Assembly: GCA_964515555.1 (NCBI GenBank)
Contig: CAZEVY010000011.1
Span: 28,554-92,553 of the forward strand
Source of the DNA: CAZEVY01 sp964515555
GTDB lineage: Bacteria > Acidobacteriota > Terriglobia > Bryobacterales > Bryobacteraceae
Direction of reading: 5' to 3'
DNA: 64,000 nucleotides
In this document: positions 24,961 to 33,842 of the stretch, piece after piece
Layout of the letters: each line of letters starts with the position of its first letter
How positions within the stretch are numbered: the stretch's first letter is position 1
Notes under the pieces: model-generated
Told to the model about the DNA's origin: nothing
Seen by the model: the letters and a program-made list of their open reading frames with translations, nothing else
Databases searched by the model: none
Position numbers and translations under genes: made by a program

Positions 24961-25611
24961 CTATTCGCCGTAGGTCCGCTCGGCCAGGTTCATGAACTCC
25001 AGCGAGAAATCCTCCATGCGCGCGCCCATCTCGCGCAGCAGGTGCGCGAAATGGTTGTAGAAGATGGCCGCCGGAATGGCCGCCGCGAGTCCCAGCGCCG
25101 TCGCCAGCAGGGCATGAGAGATTCCCGGGGCCACGGCGCGCAGGCTCACGCTTCCCGCCTGCCCCAATCCGGAGAAGGCGTCGATGATGCCCAGGACCGT
25201 GCCGAACAGTCCGATGAAGGGCGTCACCGACGCGGTCGTGGCGAGCCAGTTCATGTGTCGCTCGAGCACGGCCATCTCCTCGCTGATTCCCATTTGCAGG
25301 GCGCGCTCGAGGGCCGCCTTGTTGGCGAGCGTCCCGCGCGCCTTCATCTGCCGTTCCAGCTCCTCGTAGCCGAAGCTGAAGACGCCCACCAGCGGGGCTT
25401 TCGGGAGTCCCTCGGCCGCGGCCACCACGGCGTCCATGCCCGCCGCCTTGCGGAACGAGCGCAGGAACTGCATGTTCCAGCCGCGCGTGCGGCGCAGCAG
25501 GCTCCAGCGCGAGAAGATCAGGGTCCAGGAAAGGACCGAAAACAGCAGCAGGATCGCCATCACCGCCATCGGCAGCGGCTCGGCGCGCCACATCATGCTC
25601 CAGACGCTCAT
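24961..25611 (-). CDS. tolQ: Proton channel protein TolQ (MotA/TolQ/ExbB family)
   Basis: A 216-residue inner-membrane protein. One hydrophobic helix lies near the N-terminus (AVMAILLLFSVLSWTLIFSRW) and two towards the C-terminus: TASVTPFIGLFGTVLGIIDAFSGL, the conserved channel helix, and ISHALLATALGLAAAIPAAIFYNHF. All are characteristic of TolQ/ExbB. It is the first gene of the minus-strand tol-pal operon. A TATCAT box lies 9 bases before its ATG. Confidence 0.94.
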   Translation of the reverse strand: MSVWSMMWRAEPLPMAVMAILLLFSVLSWTLIFSRWSLLRRTRGWNMQFLRSFRKAAGMDAVVAAAEGLPKAPLVGVFSFGYEELERQMKARGTLANKAALERALQMGISEEMAVLERHMNWLATTASVTPFIGLFGTVLGIIDAFSGLGQAGSVSLRAVAPGISHALLATALGLAAAIPAAIFYNHFAHLLREMGARMEDFSLEFMNLAERTYGE

Positions 25612-25620
25612 TAAACCTCT

Positions 25621-25626
25621 ATGATA
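25621..25626 (-). promoter_or_regulatory. Candidate -10 box of the tol-pal operon
   Basis: On the minus strand this reads TATCAT, with 9 bases between it and the tolQ ATG. It lies in the 59-base spacer shared with the divergent CoA-transferase gene. No -35 hexamer stands out. Confidence 0.35.
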
Positions 25627-25670
25627 CGCTAGACGCGGACGATTCTCCCATAAAACATTTCGGTGTCAGA

Positions 25671-26753
25671 ATGTTTCCCCTCAAAGGCCTCCTCGCACTC
25701 GATCTCACGCGGCTGCTCCCGGGCGCGGCGGCCACGGCGCGACTGGCGGCGCACGGCGCCGAGGTCGTCAAGATCGAGCAGCCGGGCGCGGGCGACTACG
25801 CGCGGTCGATGCCGCCGCTGGTGGACGGCGTGGGCGCTGTGTTCCTTCAGACCAACGGCGGCAAGAAAAGCGCCGCCATCGATCTGAAAGATCCGCGCGG
25901 CCGCGAGGCGCTTCTGCGGCTGGCGGCGAAGGCGGACCTGCTGGTGGAGGGCTTCCGTCCCGGCGTGATGGAGCGGCTGGGCCTCGGCTGGGAAACCCTG
26001 CGCGCAGCCAACGATCGCCTGATCTACGCGACCCTCACCGGCTACGGACTCGAAGGCGGCCTCTCCCCGCTCGCCGGACACGATGTCAACTACATGGCGA
26101 TGGCGGGCGTGCTCGACCTGATCGGACCGGCGGGCGGGCCGCCGGTCATCCCGGGCGTTCAGATCGCCGACCTCGCCGGCGGAACCATGCAGCTCGTCAT
26201 CGGCGTGCTGTTGGCGTTGATCGATCGGCAGCAGAGCGGCCGCGGCAGCCGGGTCGACATATCGATGACCGCGGGACTGCGCGACCTGCTGACAGTGCCG
26301 ATGGCGCGCTGGGCGGCTTCGGGGAGCGTCCCCGAGCGCGGCATGGACGTGCTCTCCGGGCGATACGCTTGCTACAACGTCTACCAGGCGCGCGACGGGC
26401 GATGGCTGGCGGTGGGCGCGCTGGAGCCGAAGTTCTGGGCGGTGCTGTGCCGCCGGCTGGGCTGCGACGACCTGATCGCCGACCAGTTCGCCGAAGGGCC
26501 GCGCCGGGTGGAGGCGATCGCGCGCGTCAGCGAGATCATTCTGCAACGCGACGCCGCCGATTGGTTCGCCGAGCTGCGCGGCGACGACTGCTGCGTCACG
26601 CCGGTGCTGCGCCTCGACGAGGCCTACGCGTCGCCGCATCCGGAAGGTCCGCCCGCGCCTGGGTTGGGCGAGCACACACGCGAGATGCTGGCGCGCGCCG
26701 GGTACTCGGAGGCCGAGATCGGCGCGATGTTCCGGGACAAGGTGGCGGCCTGA
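25671..26753 (+). CDS. Family III (CaiB/BaiF) CoA-transferase
   Basis: A 360-residue family III CoA-transferase, which moves CoA between carboxylic acids. The N-terminal LLALDLTRLLPGAAATARLAAHGAEVVKIEQPGAGDYAR, the segment FLQTNGGKKSAAIDLKDPRGREALLRLAAKADLLVEGFRPGVMERLGLG, and the catalytic Asp in PGVQIADLAGGTMQ are all present. The substrate is not evident; it resembles alpha-methylacyl-CoA racemase/CoA-transferase relatives. It is divergent from tolQ and converges on the PepSY gene, whose stop follows directly. Confidence 0.88.
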   Translation: MFPLKGLLALDLTRLLPGAAATARLAAHGAEVVKIEQPGAGDYARSMPPLVDGVGAVFLQTNGGKKSAAIDLKDPRGREALLRLAAKADLLVEGFRPGVMERLGLGWETLRAANDRLIYATLTGYGLEGGLSPLAGHDVNYMAMAGVLDLIGPAGGPPVIPGVQIADLAGGTMQLVIGVLLALIDRQQSGRGSRVDISMTAGLRDLLTVPMARWAASGSVPERGMDVLSGRYACYNVYQARDGRWLAVGALEPKFWAVLCRRLGCDDLIADQFAEGPRRVEAIARVSEIILQRDAADWFAELRGDDCCVTPVLRLDEAYASPHPEGPPAPGLGEHTREMLARAGYSEAEIGAMFRDKVAA

Positions 26754-27323
26754 TCAGGCCAGGCGGATCAGCACCATTAGCGTGAGGCTGTAGCCCAGGC
26801 TGAGCGCCAGCAGAATCGCGCCCACGACGCGCTCGGCGTTCAGCTTGAACCACAGGTAGATTCCCGTCACACCGAGCACGAGAAGACCGAGCGATACCAC
26901 GCCCAGGAATACGCCCCAGATGTTCACCACCTGGTACTCGCGCCAGGCGCCGGAGATGTGGTGCAGGCGGTTGAGCATTCCCAGGAAGCGCGCGGTGTTG
27001 GTTTTCACCTTTACCTCGGGTGCGCCGCGCAGGCCCTCGACGTCGTAGATCGTCCCGGGCCGCACGATGCGGAACGCGAAGCGATCGCCGTTCTGGCGGA
27101 CCTGCTGGATCTCGCCGGTCGCGCCGTGGCGGTCCATGAGCTCGCGCGCGATGGCCCGCGCGTCGGTGGAGGGCTGGACGCTGACGGTGGATTCCGTGGT
27201 CGAAGGCCGGAGGTCGAACCAGTTGTTGTGGGACATCTGCACGGAGCTGACGCCGTACATCAGAAGGAACAGCGCCGAGAACAGGCCCGTGAACAGGTGG
27301 GTGTTGCGCAGCCAGCGGTACAT
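26754..27323 (-). CDS. PepSY-associated membrane protein (second half of a pair)
   Basis: A 189-residue protein with an N-terminal helix (LFTGLFSALFLLMYGVSSV), a periplasmic PepSY-like region (STDARAIARELMDRHGATGEIQQVRQNG), a His-containing LNRLHHISGAW motif and two C-terminal helices. PepSY-TM proteins are often linked to iron-siderophore reduction or envelope processes. It starts 2 bases after the stop of the other PepSY-like gene, so the two look like halves of one PepSY-TM protein split into two subunits. No redox cofactor motif was seen. Confidence 0.7.
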   Translation of the reverse strand: MYRWLRNTHLFTGLFSALFLLMYGVSSVQMSHNNWFDLRPSTTESTVSVQPSTDARAIARELMDRHGATGEIQQVRQNGDRFAFRIVRPGTIYDVEGLRGAPEVKVKTNTARFLGMLNRLHHISGAWREYQVVNIWGVFLGVVSLGLLVLGVTGIYLWFKLNAERVVGAILLALSLGYSLTLMVLIRLA

Positions 27324-27325
27324 GG

Positions 27326-27919
27326 TCACCTCGCGAGCAGATACAGCACGAGAAACGAGCCCGCGCCGGCGGCGAAACTGATCTGCGCCCAGCGATAGCC
27401 GGGCCGTGAGGAGAGCCACAGCCAGACGCCCGAGATCGCCATGAGGCTGAGGGTCCAGACGCTGAACTCGTTGTAATAGGTCCACAGACGGATGCGCCAG
27501 TCGGGCGCGCGCGACCGGATGCCGGTCTCGTGGAGCGCGTTGAGGTATTGCGCGAAGCGGTTGCGCGTCTGCGCGACGCGCAGCCGGTTCTCCTTCTCGA
27601 ACACGGTAACGCGCCACAGGCCGTTGGGCGAGTAGAACAGCAGGGCGAGGTTCTTGTCGCGGTCGCGCCGGACGGCGAAGTCGGGCACGGGCGCCGTGAG
27701 CGGGGGATTGAGCGCTTTCCATACATCGTCGGCGAGCGCGCGGTCGGAGAGATTCGGCGGCGGCGTGTATGGGACGTCACGCTCGACGACCTCGGGCCGC
27801 GGTCGCTGGTCGGGGGCGGGCCGCAAGGCGGCCCAGACGCCGACGATGCCGAAGACGATGAGGATCGAAAAGCTGAGGAGTCCGGCGTAGGTGTGGATTT
27901 TCTTGACGATCGCGTTCAC
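27326..27919 (-). CDS. PepSY-associated membrane protein (first half of a pair)
   Basis: A 197-residue protein that begins MNAIVKKIHTYAGLLSFSILIVFGIVGVWAAL, the usual helix-His-x-x-x-Gly start of PepSY-TM proteins, then has a periplasmic PepSY-like domain (SDRALADDVWKALN to WRVTVFEKENRLRVAQTRN) and two more helices at the C-terminus. It is immediately followed by the second PepSY-like gene with a 2-base gap. It probably forms a heteromeric membrane complex with it. The specific role is unknown. Confidence 0.72.
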   Translation of the reverse strand: MNAIVKKIHTYAGLLSFSILIVFGIVGVWAALRPAPDQRPRPEVVERDVPYTPPPNLSDRALADDVWKALNPPLTAPVPDFAVRRDRDKNLALLFYSPNGLWRVTVFEKENRLRVAQTRNRFAQYLNALHETGIRSRAPDWRIRLWTYYNEFSVWTLSLMAISGVWLWLSSRPGYRWAQISFAAGAGSFLVLYLLAR

Positions 27920-27931
27920 GAGGTCACGCTA

Positions 27932-30502
27932 TCACAACACCCGCAGCACGACCAGCGTCATGTCGTCGTGCTGTTTCGCGCCCGCCGTGAAGGCGTCGGC
28001 GCCCGCCATCAGGCGCGCGATGGTTTCCTGCGGCGACAGCTCCAGACACGCCGACGCCGTTTCGGCGAGCTTCTCCTCGCCCCATTCCTCGTCGGCGGAA
28101 TTCATGGCCTCGCTGATGCCGTCGGTGAAGCAGACCAGCAGGTCGCCGCGCTCCAGTTGCACCGACTCCTGCTCGTAGGGAAACTTCGGCAGCAGTCCGA
28201 CCACCGTGCCGCCCGTCGTCAGGCGCAGCAGCTCAATCCCTTCGCCTTTCCGCCGCAGCAGCATCGGCGGGTTGTGTCCCGCGTTGACATAAACCAGAGT
28301 GCGCGACGCCGTGTCGAGCTGCGCATAGAACAAGGTCGCGTAACGGCTCGACGCCGAGGTCTCGTAGATCAGCTTGTTGACCAGCGCGATGATGGCCGCC
28401 ACCTGCTCGGGATGCAGCGTCTGCCCGCGGACCGAGGCTTGCAGGCTGGCCATCAGCAGCGCCGCCGCGATGCCCTTGCCCGACACGTCGCCGATGGCGA
28501 TTCCCATGCGCCCGTCGGGCAACCCGATGAAGTCGTAATAGTCGCCGCCGACGCCCAGCGCGGGGCGGCAGTAACCGGCGAAGTCGAAGCCCTCGGCCTT
28601 CGGCATGTGTTGCGGAAAGAGCCGCTCCTGCACTTCGCGCGCGATCTCGATTTCGCGGTTGATGCGTTCGCGCTGCGCCGCCTCGGCGGCCACGGCCGCC
28701 GCCAGGCGGCTGTTCTCCAGCGCCAGGCCCGTCTGCGACGCCACGCTGCGAAGCAGGCGCACGTCCAGGCCCGAGTACGGCTCCTCGGACTTCTTCGGTC
28801 CCAGGCTGACGAAGCCGAGCAGCTCGTCCTTGACGCGCAACGGCAGCACGAGCTGCGTACCCAGCCGCTCCAGTTGCGCCCGCTCGTCGCGGGTGACGCG
28901 ATCGTCGCGGTGGACCCACGACTCCTCGTCGTCGAGGTAGACCCGCTCCGGCTGATTGGTCGCCGCAAGATGGCGCACCGTCGCCGACCCGGCCGGAAGC
29001 GCGACGTCCGGCGCCACGCCGTAGCCGTGCGCGTAGGCGGGCCGGTAGAATCCGCCGTCGGCGAGCAGGAACGCCACGCGCGGAACGTAGAGCGAGTCCG
29101 ATATGCGGCGCGCCACCGTCTCGACAAGCTTGGGGGTGTCGACGATGGTGCGCACCTCCTCGCTCAGCTCCGTCAGGATGCGCTCGGCGTCGTAGGCCTC
29201 GCGGAAGAAGCGGCGGTCGATCCACCGGGCGAGGCCCTGGCCCATCCTCACCACCAGGAACATCAGCGCGACACCGATGGCGATGGTGGTCACCTGCCGC
29301 GGGCGGTTGACGGGCGTCTCGGTCGCCATCAGGACCGATGTGAACAGGACCAGCGCCGCCGCCCCCACCATGAGCACGCGCGCGCCTCCGCGGGCCAGCG
29401 CGTACTGAATTCCCTGGCGCACAACCACCCGCACGTCCAGCGCGCGATGCACCACGATCACGTAGGCCATGGTCAGCGGAAACAGCAGCAGCATCATGAG
29501 CGCGATCGTCAGCGCCCAGGCGGGGATCACGTCGAAGAAGTCGCGGCCGCGGTTCGTCAAGGCGACCAGGATCAGCAGGAACATCGGCGCCATCGCCAGT
29601 TGCGTGCCCCACAGCAGCAGCCGCAGCCGCCGGCGGGCGTCGCCCGGCGGAGTGACCCCCATCTTCCACCCTGTCATCGCGAAGAACAGGCCGATCGAGA
29701 CGAACATCAGCACGCCCTGAACGGCGCGCGTGCGAAGGAAGATGTCGACCGCCGCGCCGGTCGTGTAACTCTCGGAGTTCTGCAAGACCACAATCGGGTT
29801 GAGGACCGCGAAGAACAGCGACGGGGCCAGCAGAATCCACTTCGCCCACGGCCAGCGCGCGTCGAGCGGAAAGCGGACGACGAAGTACAGCCCGAACAGC
29901 AGCATCGCCACCGGCAGCAGCGACCGTATCAGCGTCTGGTAGACGATGCCGAACTGGCGGATGCCGTCCTCCCAGTAGCGGATGTCGGCCACTGCCAGGT
30001 GCGGAAACGCGATCATCAGCAGCAGCAGAATCCACGCCTGCGGATCGCGCGGCCGCACCGCCGCCACCCAGAAGCCGAGCATCAGGCAGAACCACGGCAG
30101 AACGTACAGCAGCGAGACCACGATGAGCCGGCGCTGGAACGTCGGAATCAGCACGCCTCCGGAAGGCCAGCGCAACACCAGTTCCCGCTCGGCGCCGTCG
30201 CGGCGGATTCGCACCCGAAGCGGATCGCCCGGCTTGGCGCCCCTCGATGCACGCGAGAACGACGACCATCCGCGATACGCCTCGCCGTTGAGCGCCAGGA
30301 TCTCGTCGCCCCGGCGCAGGCCCGCCGCGGCGGACTCCCTGGGCACGTTATCGACGGCCCGTGTGCCCAGTTGGAGCGAGAACGGAACGTCGACCTCGGG
30401 GACGCTTTGCCCGAGGCTCGCGCGCACCTGGTACGTTACCGCCGCGGCGAAGATGACGATGAGCGCGGCGTACTGGCGGACGGGCCGGCGGCGGTCGGGC
30501 AT
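27932..30502 (-). CDS. PDZ-7TM-GAF-PP2C serine phosphatase (RsbU type)
   Basis: An 856-residue signalling protein. Residues about 10-30 are a membrane helix. Residues about 45-110 form a PDZ-like domain (SAAAGLRRGDEILALNGEAYRGW). A multi-helix membrane region follows to about residue 420. A GAF-type sensor spans about 445-600 (VETVARRISDSLYVPRVAFLL, LPLRVKDELLGFVSLG), then a helix (EIEIAREVQERLFPQ) and the PP2C/SpoIIE phosphatase with GGDYYDF, IGDVSGKGIAAALLM, FTDGISEAMN and DDMTLVVLRVL metal-binding Asp residues. Such RsbU proteins dephosphorylate anti-anti-sigma factors in stress or envelope responses. No partner-switch genes are adjacent. Confidence 0.88.
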   Translation of the reverse strand: MPDRRRPVRQYAALIVIFAAAVTYQVRASLGQSVPEVDVPFSLQLGTRAVDNVPRESAAAGLRRGDEILALNGEAYRGWSSFSRASRGAKPGDPLRVRIRRDGAERELVLRWPSGGVLIPTFQRRLIVVSLLYVLPWFCLMLGFWVAAVRPRDPQAWILLLLMIAFPHLAVADIRYWEDGIRQFGIVYQTLIRSLLPVAMLLFGLYFVVRFPLDARWPWAKWILLAPSLFFAVLNPIVVLQNSESYTTGAAVDIFLRTRAVQGVLMFVSIGLFFAMTGWKMGVTPPGDARRRLRLLLWGTQLAMAPMFLLILVALTNRGRDFFDVIPAWALTIALMMLLLFPLTMAYVIVVHRALDVRVVVRQGIQYALARGGARVLMVGAAALVLFTSVLMATETPVNRPRQVTTIAIGVALMFLVVRMGQGLARWIDRRFFREAYDAERILTELSEEVRTIVDTPKLVETVARRISDSLYVPRVAFLLADGGFYRPAYAHGYGVAPDVALPAGSATVRHLAATNQPERVYLDDEESWVHRDDRVTRDERAQLERLGTQLVLPLRVKDELLGFVSLGPKKSEEPYSGLDVRLLRSVASQTGLALENSRLAAAVAAEAAQRERINREIEIAREVQERLFPQHMPKAEGFDFAGYCRPALGVGGDYYDFIGLPDGRMGIAIGDVSGKGIAAALLMASLQASVRGQTLHPEQVAAIIALVNKLIYETSASSRYATLFYAQLDTASRTLVYVNAGHNPPMLLRRKGEGIELLRLTTGGTVVGLLPKFPYEQESVQLERGDLLVCFTDGISEAMNSADEEWGEEKLAETASACLELSPQETIARLMAGADAFTAGAKQHDDMTLVVLRVL

Positions 30503-30593
30503 TGGTTAGACGGCGCGATCACCCGCGCGCCCGGTGTTCCGTTCTAACATCGCCGGCGGCGCAGGGTCAAGATGAAGGCGCCGCGTTGGGCGC

Positions 30594-32576
30594 TCATCGC
30601 CGCGCCGGAATCCGAATGAGCACCCATGCCAGGCTCGCGAACGCCGCCAGCGCCAGCCATCCGCCCCACGCCGGATAGAACCCCACCTGATCCGCGCCGG
30701 TGAGCATGCGCGTCAACGACGGCACGCCCGAGACGAACATCACCGCCAGGAGAATCCCGAGAATCGCCTCGCCGGCGATCAGCCCGCTGGCGAGCAGCGT
30801 GCCGCGCTCCTCGGCCTTGGCGCGCTCCGCTTCGGTCCGCCGCGCCACTACGCGGTCGGCCACCCACTTGATGGCGCCGCCCGCGAAGATCGCCGACGAG
30901 GTGTCGAACGGCAGGTACATTCCCACCGCGATCAGCATGGGCGCGCGCGCGCCGCATAGCAGCAGCGCGACACCGAAGGCCGCGCCGATCCCCAGCAGTC
31001 CCCACGCCATCTGGCCGCCGACGATGCCCTTCGACAATTGCGCCATCAGGCCCGCCTGCGGCGCCGGCAGCGCTCGGCCGCCGATGCCGCCGGTCGCGAG
31101 ATTGGCCTCGTGCAGTGCCACGATCGGCCACATGAGGAAGAACGCCAGCAGCACCACGGCGACGATCTCGACGACCTGCATCTTCCAGGGCGTCCCGCCG
31201 AGCAGGTGGCCGGCCTTCAAGTCCTGCACCAGCGACCCGGACACCGACGCCGCGCAACACACCACCGCCGCGACGCCAAGCACCGCCGTCACCCCCGACC
31301 GTCCCGTCACGCCGAATCCGAGCAGCATCAGCGCCGTGATCACCAGCGCCGCGAGCGTCAGTCCGGAGAGCGGTTGATTCGAGCTGCCGACCAGTCCGAC
31401 GAGGTAGCCGCCCACCGCCGACAAAAGGAATCCGGTGACGCTCATGACGATCGCCGAGAGGATCGCCGCCTTCCAGCCGCCGGTGAAGTAGTAGTAGATC
31501 GCCGTGATCGGAACCAGCAGCGCGAGGGTCGCCAGCAGCACCCATTTCGCGGGAATGTCGCGCTCGGTGCGCTCGATGGCGGCCCCCTGCTTTCCCGCGG
31601 CCGAGGACGTCGCCCAGGCGCCGCGAATCGACTGCGCGATGGACCCGCGCATGCCGATCAGCGTGTTGGCCGCGGCCACCAGCATCGCGCCCACCGCGAT
31701 CGGCCGCACGATGTTGTACCAGAGCGTGTAGGCGGCGACGTCGTGGCCCGCGCCGCCGATGCGCCGCGCGAGGTCGGGGTCGAAGAACTGAAGCAGCGGG
31801 ATCAACACCCACCACGCCAGGATGCCGCCCGCCACGTTGATCGACGCCAGGCGCGGCCCGATGATGTAGCCGATGCCGAGCAGCGCGGGCGAAAGCGCCG
31901 GAGTGCTCCAGTTGACGCCGCCCGCGTGCGCCACGTCGCCGATCGGCTTGCGCGCGAAGTCGAAGTGGCGGACCACGGAGGCCGGAAACGCCCAGAAGCC
32001 CTCGGTGTAATCGCGGAGGATTTGGAATCCTTTATCGCTCTTGAGGAACTGGATCAACGCGCCGAACCCCATCGCGCCGAAAATGTATCGCGGCGCCTCG
32101 CTCGACTGCTCGCTGGCCCTCACGATCTCGACGCATGCCACGCTCTCCGGCCACGGCAGCCCGGCTTCGACACACAGCGGCCGTCGCAGCAGAATGATGA
32201 AGAAGACGCCGATCAGGCCGCCGGTGAGCAGGATGAAGGTCGCCTCCCAGTAGTGCGAGCGCAGATCGGTCCACAGGCGCGAGCCTTCCATCTCCACCAG
32301 CAGAAACGCGGGGATCGTGAAGATCGCGCCGGCCACCAGCGCCTCGCCGACCGAGGCCGCGGTGCGCGCGATATTCTGCTCGGCGATGGTGCCGCGCAAC
32401 CAAGGTGTGCGGAACAGGGCCATCGCGATGACTGCCGCCGGGATGGTCGCGGCTACCGTCTGGCCGGCGCGCATTCCCAGGTACGCGTTGGCTGAGCCGA
32501 ACACGAATGCAAGGAACAGTCCCAGCGCGACCGCTTTGAGGGTCATCTCGGCGGGCGCGCCGTTGGAAGTCTGCAT
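30594..32576 (-). CDS. OPT family oligopeptide transporter
   Basis: A 660-residue polytopic protein with about 15 hydrophobic segments. The start MTLKAVALGLFLAFVFGSANAYLGMRAGQTVAATIPAAVIAM is diagnostic of the bacterial OPT family, and GGLIGVFFIILLRRPL, WPESVACVEIVRA and YIIGPRLASINVAGGILAWW also fit. The transporter is expected to import small peptides or metal-peptide chelates with protons. It is flanked by S9 peptidases and a mannosyltransferase gene, so peptide scavenging is plausible. The 91-base spacer before the phosphatase gene holds no clear motif. Confidence 0.92.
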   Translation of the reverse strand: MQTSNGAPAEMTLKAVALGLFLAFVFGSANAYLGMRAGQTVAATIPAAVIAMALFRTPWLRGTIAEQNIARTAASVGEALVAGAIFTIPAFLLVEMEGSRLWTDLRSHYWEATFILLTGGLIGVFFIILLRRPLCVEAGLPWPESVACVEIVRASEQSSEAPRYIFGAMGFGALIQFLKSDKGFQILRDYTEGFWAFPASVVRHFDFARKPIGDVAHAGGVNWSTPALSPALLGIGYIIGPRLASINVAGGILAWWVLIPLLQFFDPDLARRIGGAGHDVAAYTLWYNIVRPIAVGAMLVAAANTLIGMRGSIAQSIRGAWATSSAAGKQGAAIERTERDIPAKWVLLATLALLVPITAIYYYFTGGWKAAILSAIVMSVTGFLLSAVGGYLVGLVGSSNQPLSGLTLAALVITALMLLGFGVTGRSGVTAVLGVAAVVCCAASVSGSLVQDLKAGHLLGGTPWKMQVVEIVAVVLLAFFLMWPIVALHEANLATGGIGGRALPAPQAGLMAQLSKGIVGGQMAWGLLGIGAAFGVALLLCGARAPMLIAVGMYLPFDTSSAIFAGGAIKWVADRVVARRTEAERAKAEERGTLLASGLIAGEAILGILLAVMFVSGVPSLTRMLTGADQVGFYPAWGGWLALAAFASLAWVLIRIPARR

Positions 32577-32629
32577 TCGGCGATGTTAGCACCGCCGTTG
32601 GGGAGCGGGCCGGCCAATCGCGACGCTCT

Positions 32630-33742
32630 TCACGCGACCCAGTTCCACCTCGCGTGCCGCGCAAATAGCAGCGCCTGCGCCAGCAGCAGGAGCGCGGCGG
32701 CCGGCCATGCGAAGCGGCTTCCGGCGAGCGGCGTCTGCGCGAGAGCCAGGTAGGCCGGGAACAGCACCACCTCGTAGCGCGCCGTGCTCCGGAGCGGGTC
32801 GAGGGCGTGCACGAACGCCATCGACGCCAGCGCGTAATGCCGGAACCCCGGATCAAGCCTTCGCCAGCCGAAACAAAGCAACAAGAACATGGCGGCCGCC
32901 GAGAGGATCGCGAGAACCTGGTCGACGCTGCGAAGGCTGCCGTTCCACAGGTCGCGCAGAAAGCCGCCCGTTCCACGAAGCACCGGATAAAACGGAATCG
33001 TGAACGTGTGTTGCCATACCGCCTCCTGGAGCTTCGTGTACCCCAGCGGGTCTCCCAACGCGAATCCGACCGCCCCCACGTAGGCGGCCACCGCCGCAAC
33101 CGGCATCGCGGCCGCCAGCCCCGCTGCGATCCATCGGTCGCCCCGCTTCCACCGCTGAAAGACCTCCCAGGCGAACAGGGCCGGCACGACGACGGCGGTG
33201 GGTCTTGTCAGTCCAATGAGGAATCCCAGTCCCGCGGCGGCGCCGAATCGTTCGCGCCGGAAGGCCCACACCATCAGGAGCGTCAGGAGCAGGAACAAGG
33301 ATTCCGTGTACAGGACAAAGAAGTAGTAGCCGAGCGGACTGACCAGCATCCAGAATCCCGGCTGCCGGACGAGAGGCAGGTCCGCACTCGGTGGTGCGTG
33401 GCGGGCCAATAACAGCAGGCACGCGAGAAAGGCGGCTTGTGAAAACAAGATTCCGGCGAGAGGTGCGTGGCCCGCTCCGCCCAACAGGCGGGCGATGGCC
33501 GGATACAACGGAAAGAACGCCAGGGTCCGCCTCTCGCGTTCGGAATATCCTCCGATCGCGATCTTCGCGTACCATTCCCCGTCCCACGTTTTCAGCGCTT
33601 CCACCGGAGTCCGCGAAATTCGCGGGGCCTTCCTTACGTCCTGCGGCCGGCTGGCAGTGTAGGCCGCCAGCGCCCATATGCCGGCCGCAACGAGGGCCCA
33701 AGCGGCTGTCAGGCGCCACCGCGAATGGCCGGCCGGTCTCAT
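32630..33742 (-). CDS. PIG-V-like mannosyltransferase, membrane
   Basis: A 370-residue polytopic protein. The periplasmic loop after the first helix contains TWDGEWYAKIAIGGY and LAFFPLYPAIARLLG, the FDGxWY and FFPLYP hallmarks of PIG-V/mannosyltransferase-type GT-C enzymes. It probably transfers mannose or another hexose from a polyprenyl phosphate donor to a lipid, glycan or protein acceptor. It stands alone, with a 100-base spacer to the S9 peptidase gene upstream on the same strand. That spacer (33743-33842) shows no hairpin or promoter that I can support. Confidence 0.72.
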   Translation of the reverse strand: MRPAGHSRWRLTAAWALVAAGIWALAAYTASRPQDVRKAPRISRTPVEALKTWDGEWYAKIAIGGYSERERRTLAFFPLYPAIARLLGGAGHAPLAGILFSQAAFLACLLLLARHAPPSADLPLVRQPGFWMLVSPLGYYFFVLYTESLFLLLTLLMVWAFRRERFGAAAGLGFLIGLTRPTAVVVPALFAWEVFQRWKRGDRWIAAGLAAAMPVAAVAAYVGAVGFALGDPLGYTKLQEAVWQHTFTIPFYPVLRGTGGFLRDLWNGSLRSVDQVLAILSAAAMFLLLCFGWRRLDPGFRHYALASMAFVHALDPLRSTARYEVVLFPAYLALAQTPLAGSRFAWPAAALLLLAQALLFARHARWNWVA

Positions 33743-33842
33743 GCGGTATTCCGGGGGAATTCTGCGGCGACATGGTCCGCGACAGCGAGTGCGGCCGGTC
33801 GGCTACGCCGATCCGCGCGGGCTGCCCTGACGCCGATTCCCC

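Noticed and set aside
27530..30547. Plus-strand open frame of about 1005 codons across the PepSY and phosphatase genes
   Set aside because: The product is a low-complexity Arg/His/Gln-rich sequence antisense to well-recognised genes.
33743..33842. Possible small gene in the 100-base spacer before the first S9 peptidase stop
   Set aside because: No start and stop combination with plausible composition, ribosome-binding site or conservation could be supported.
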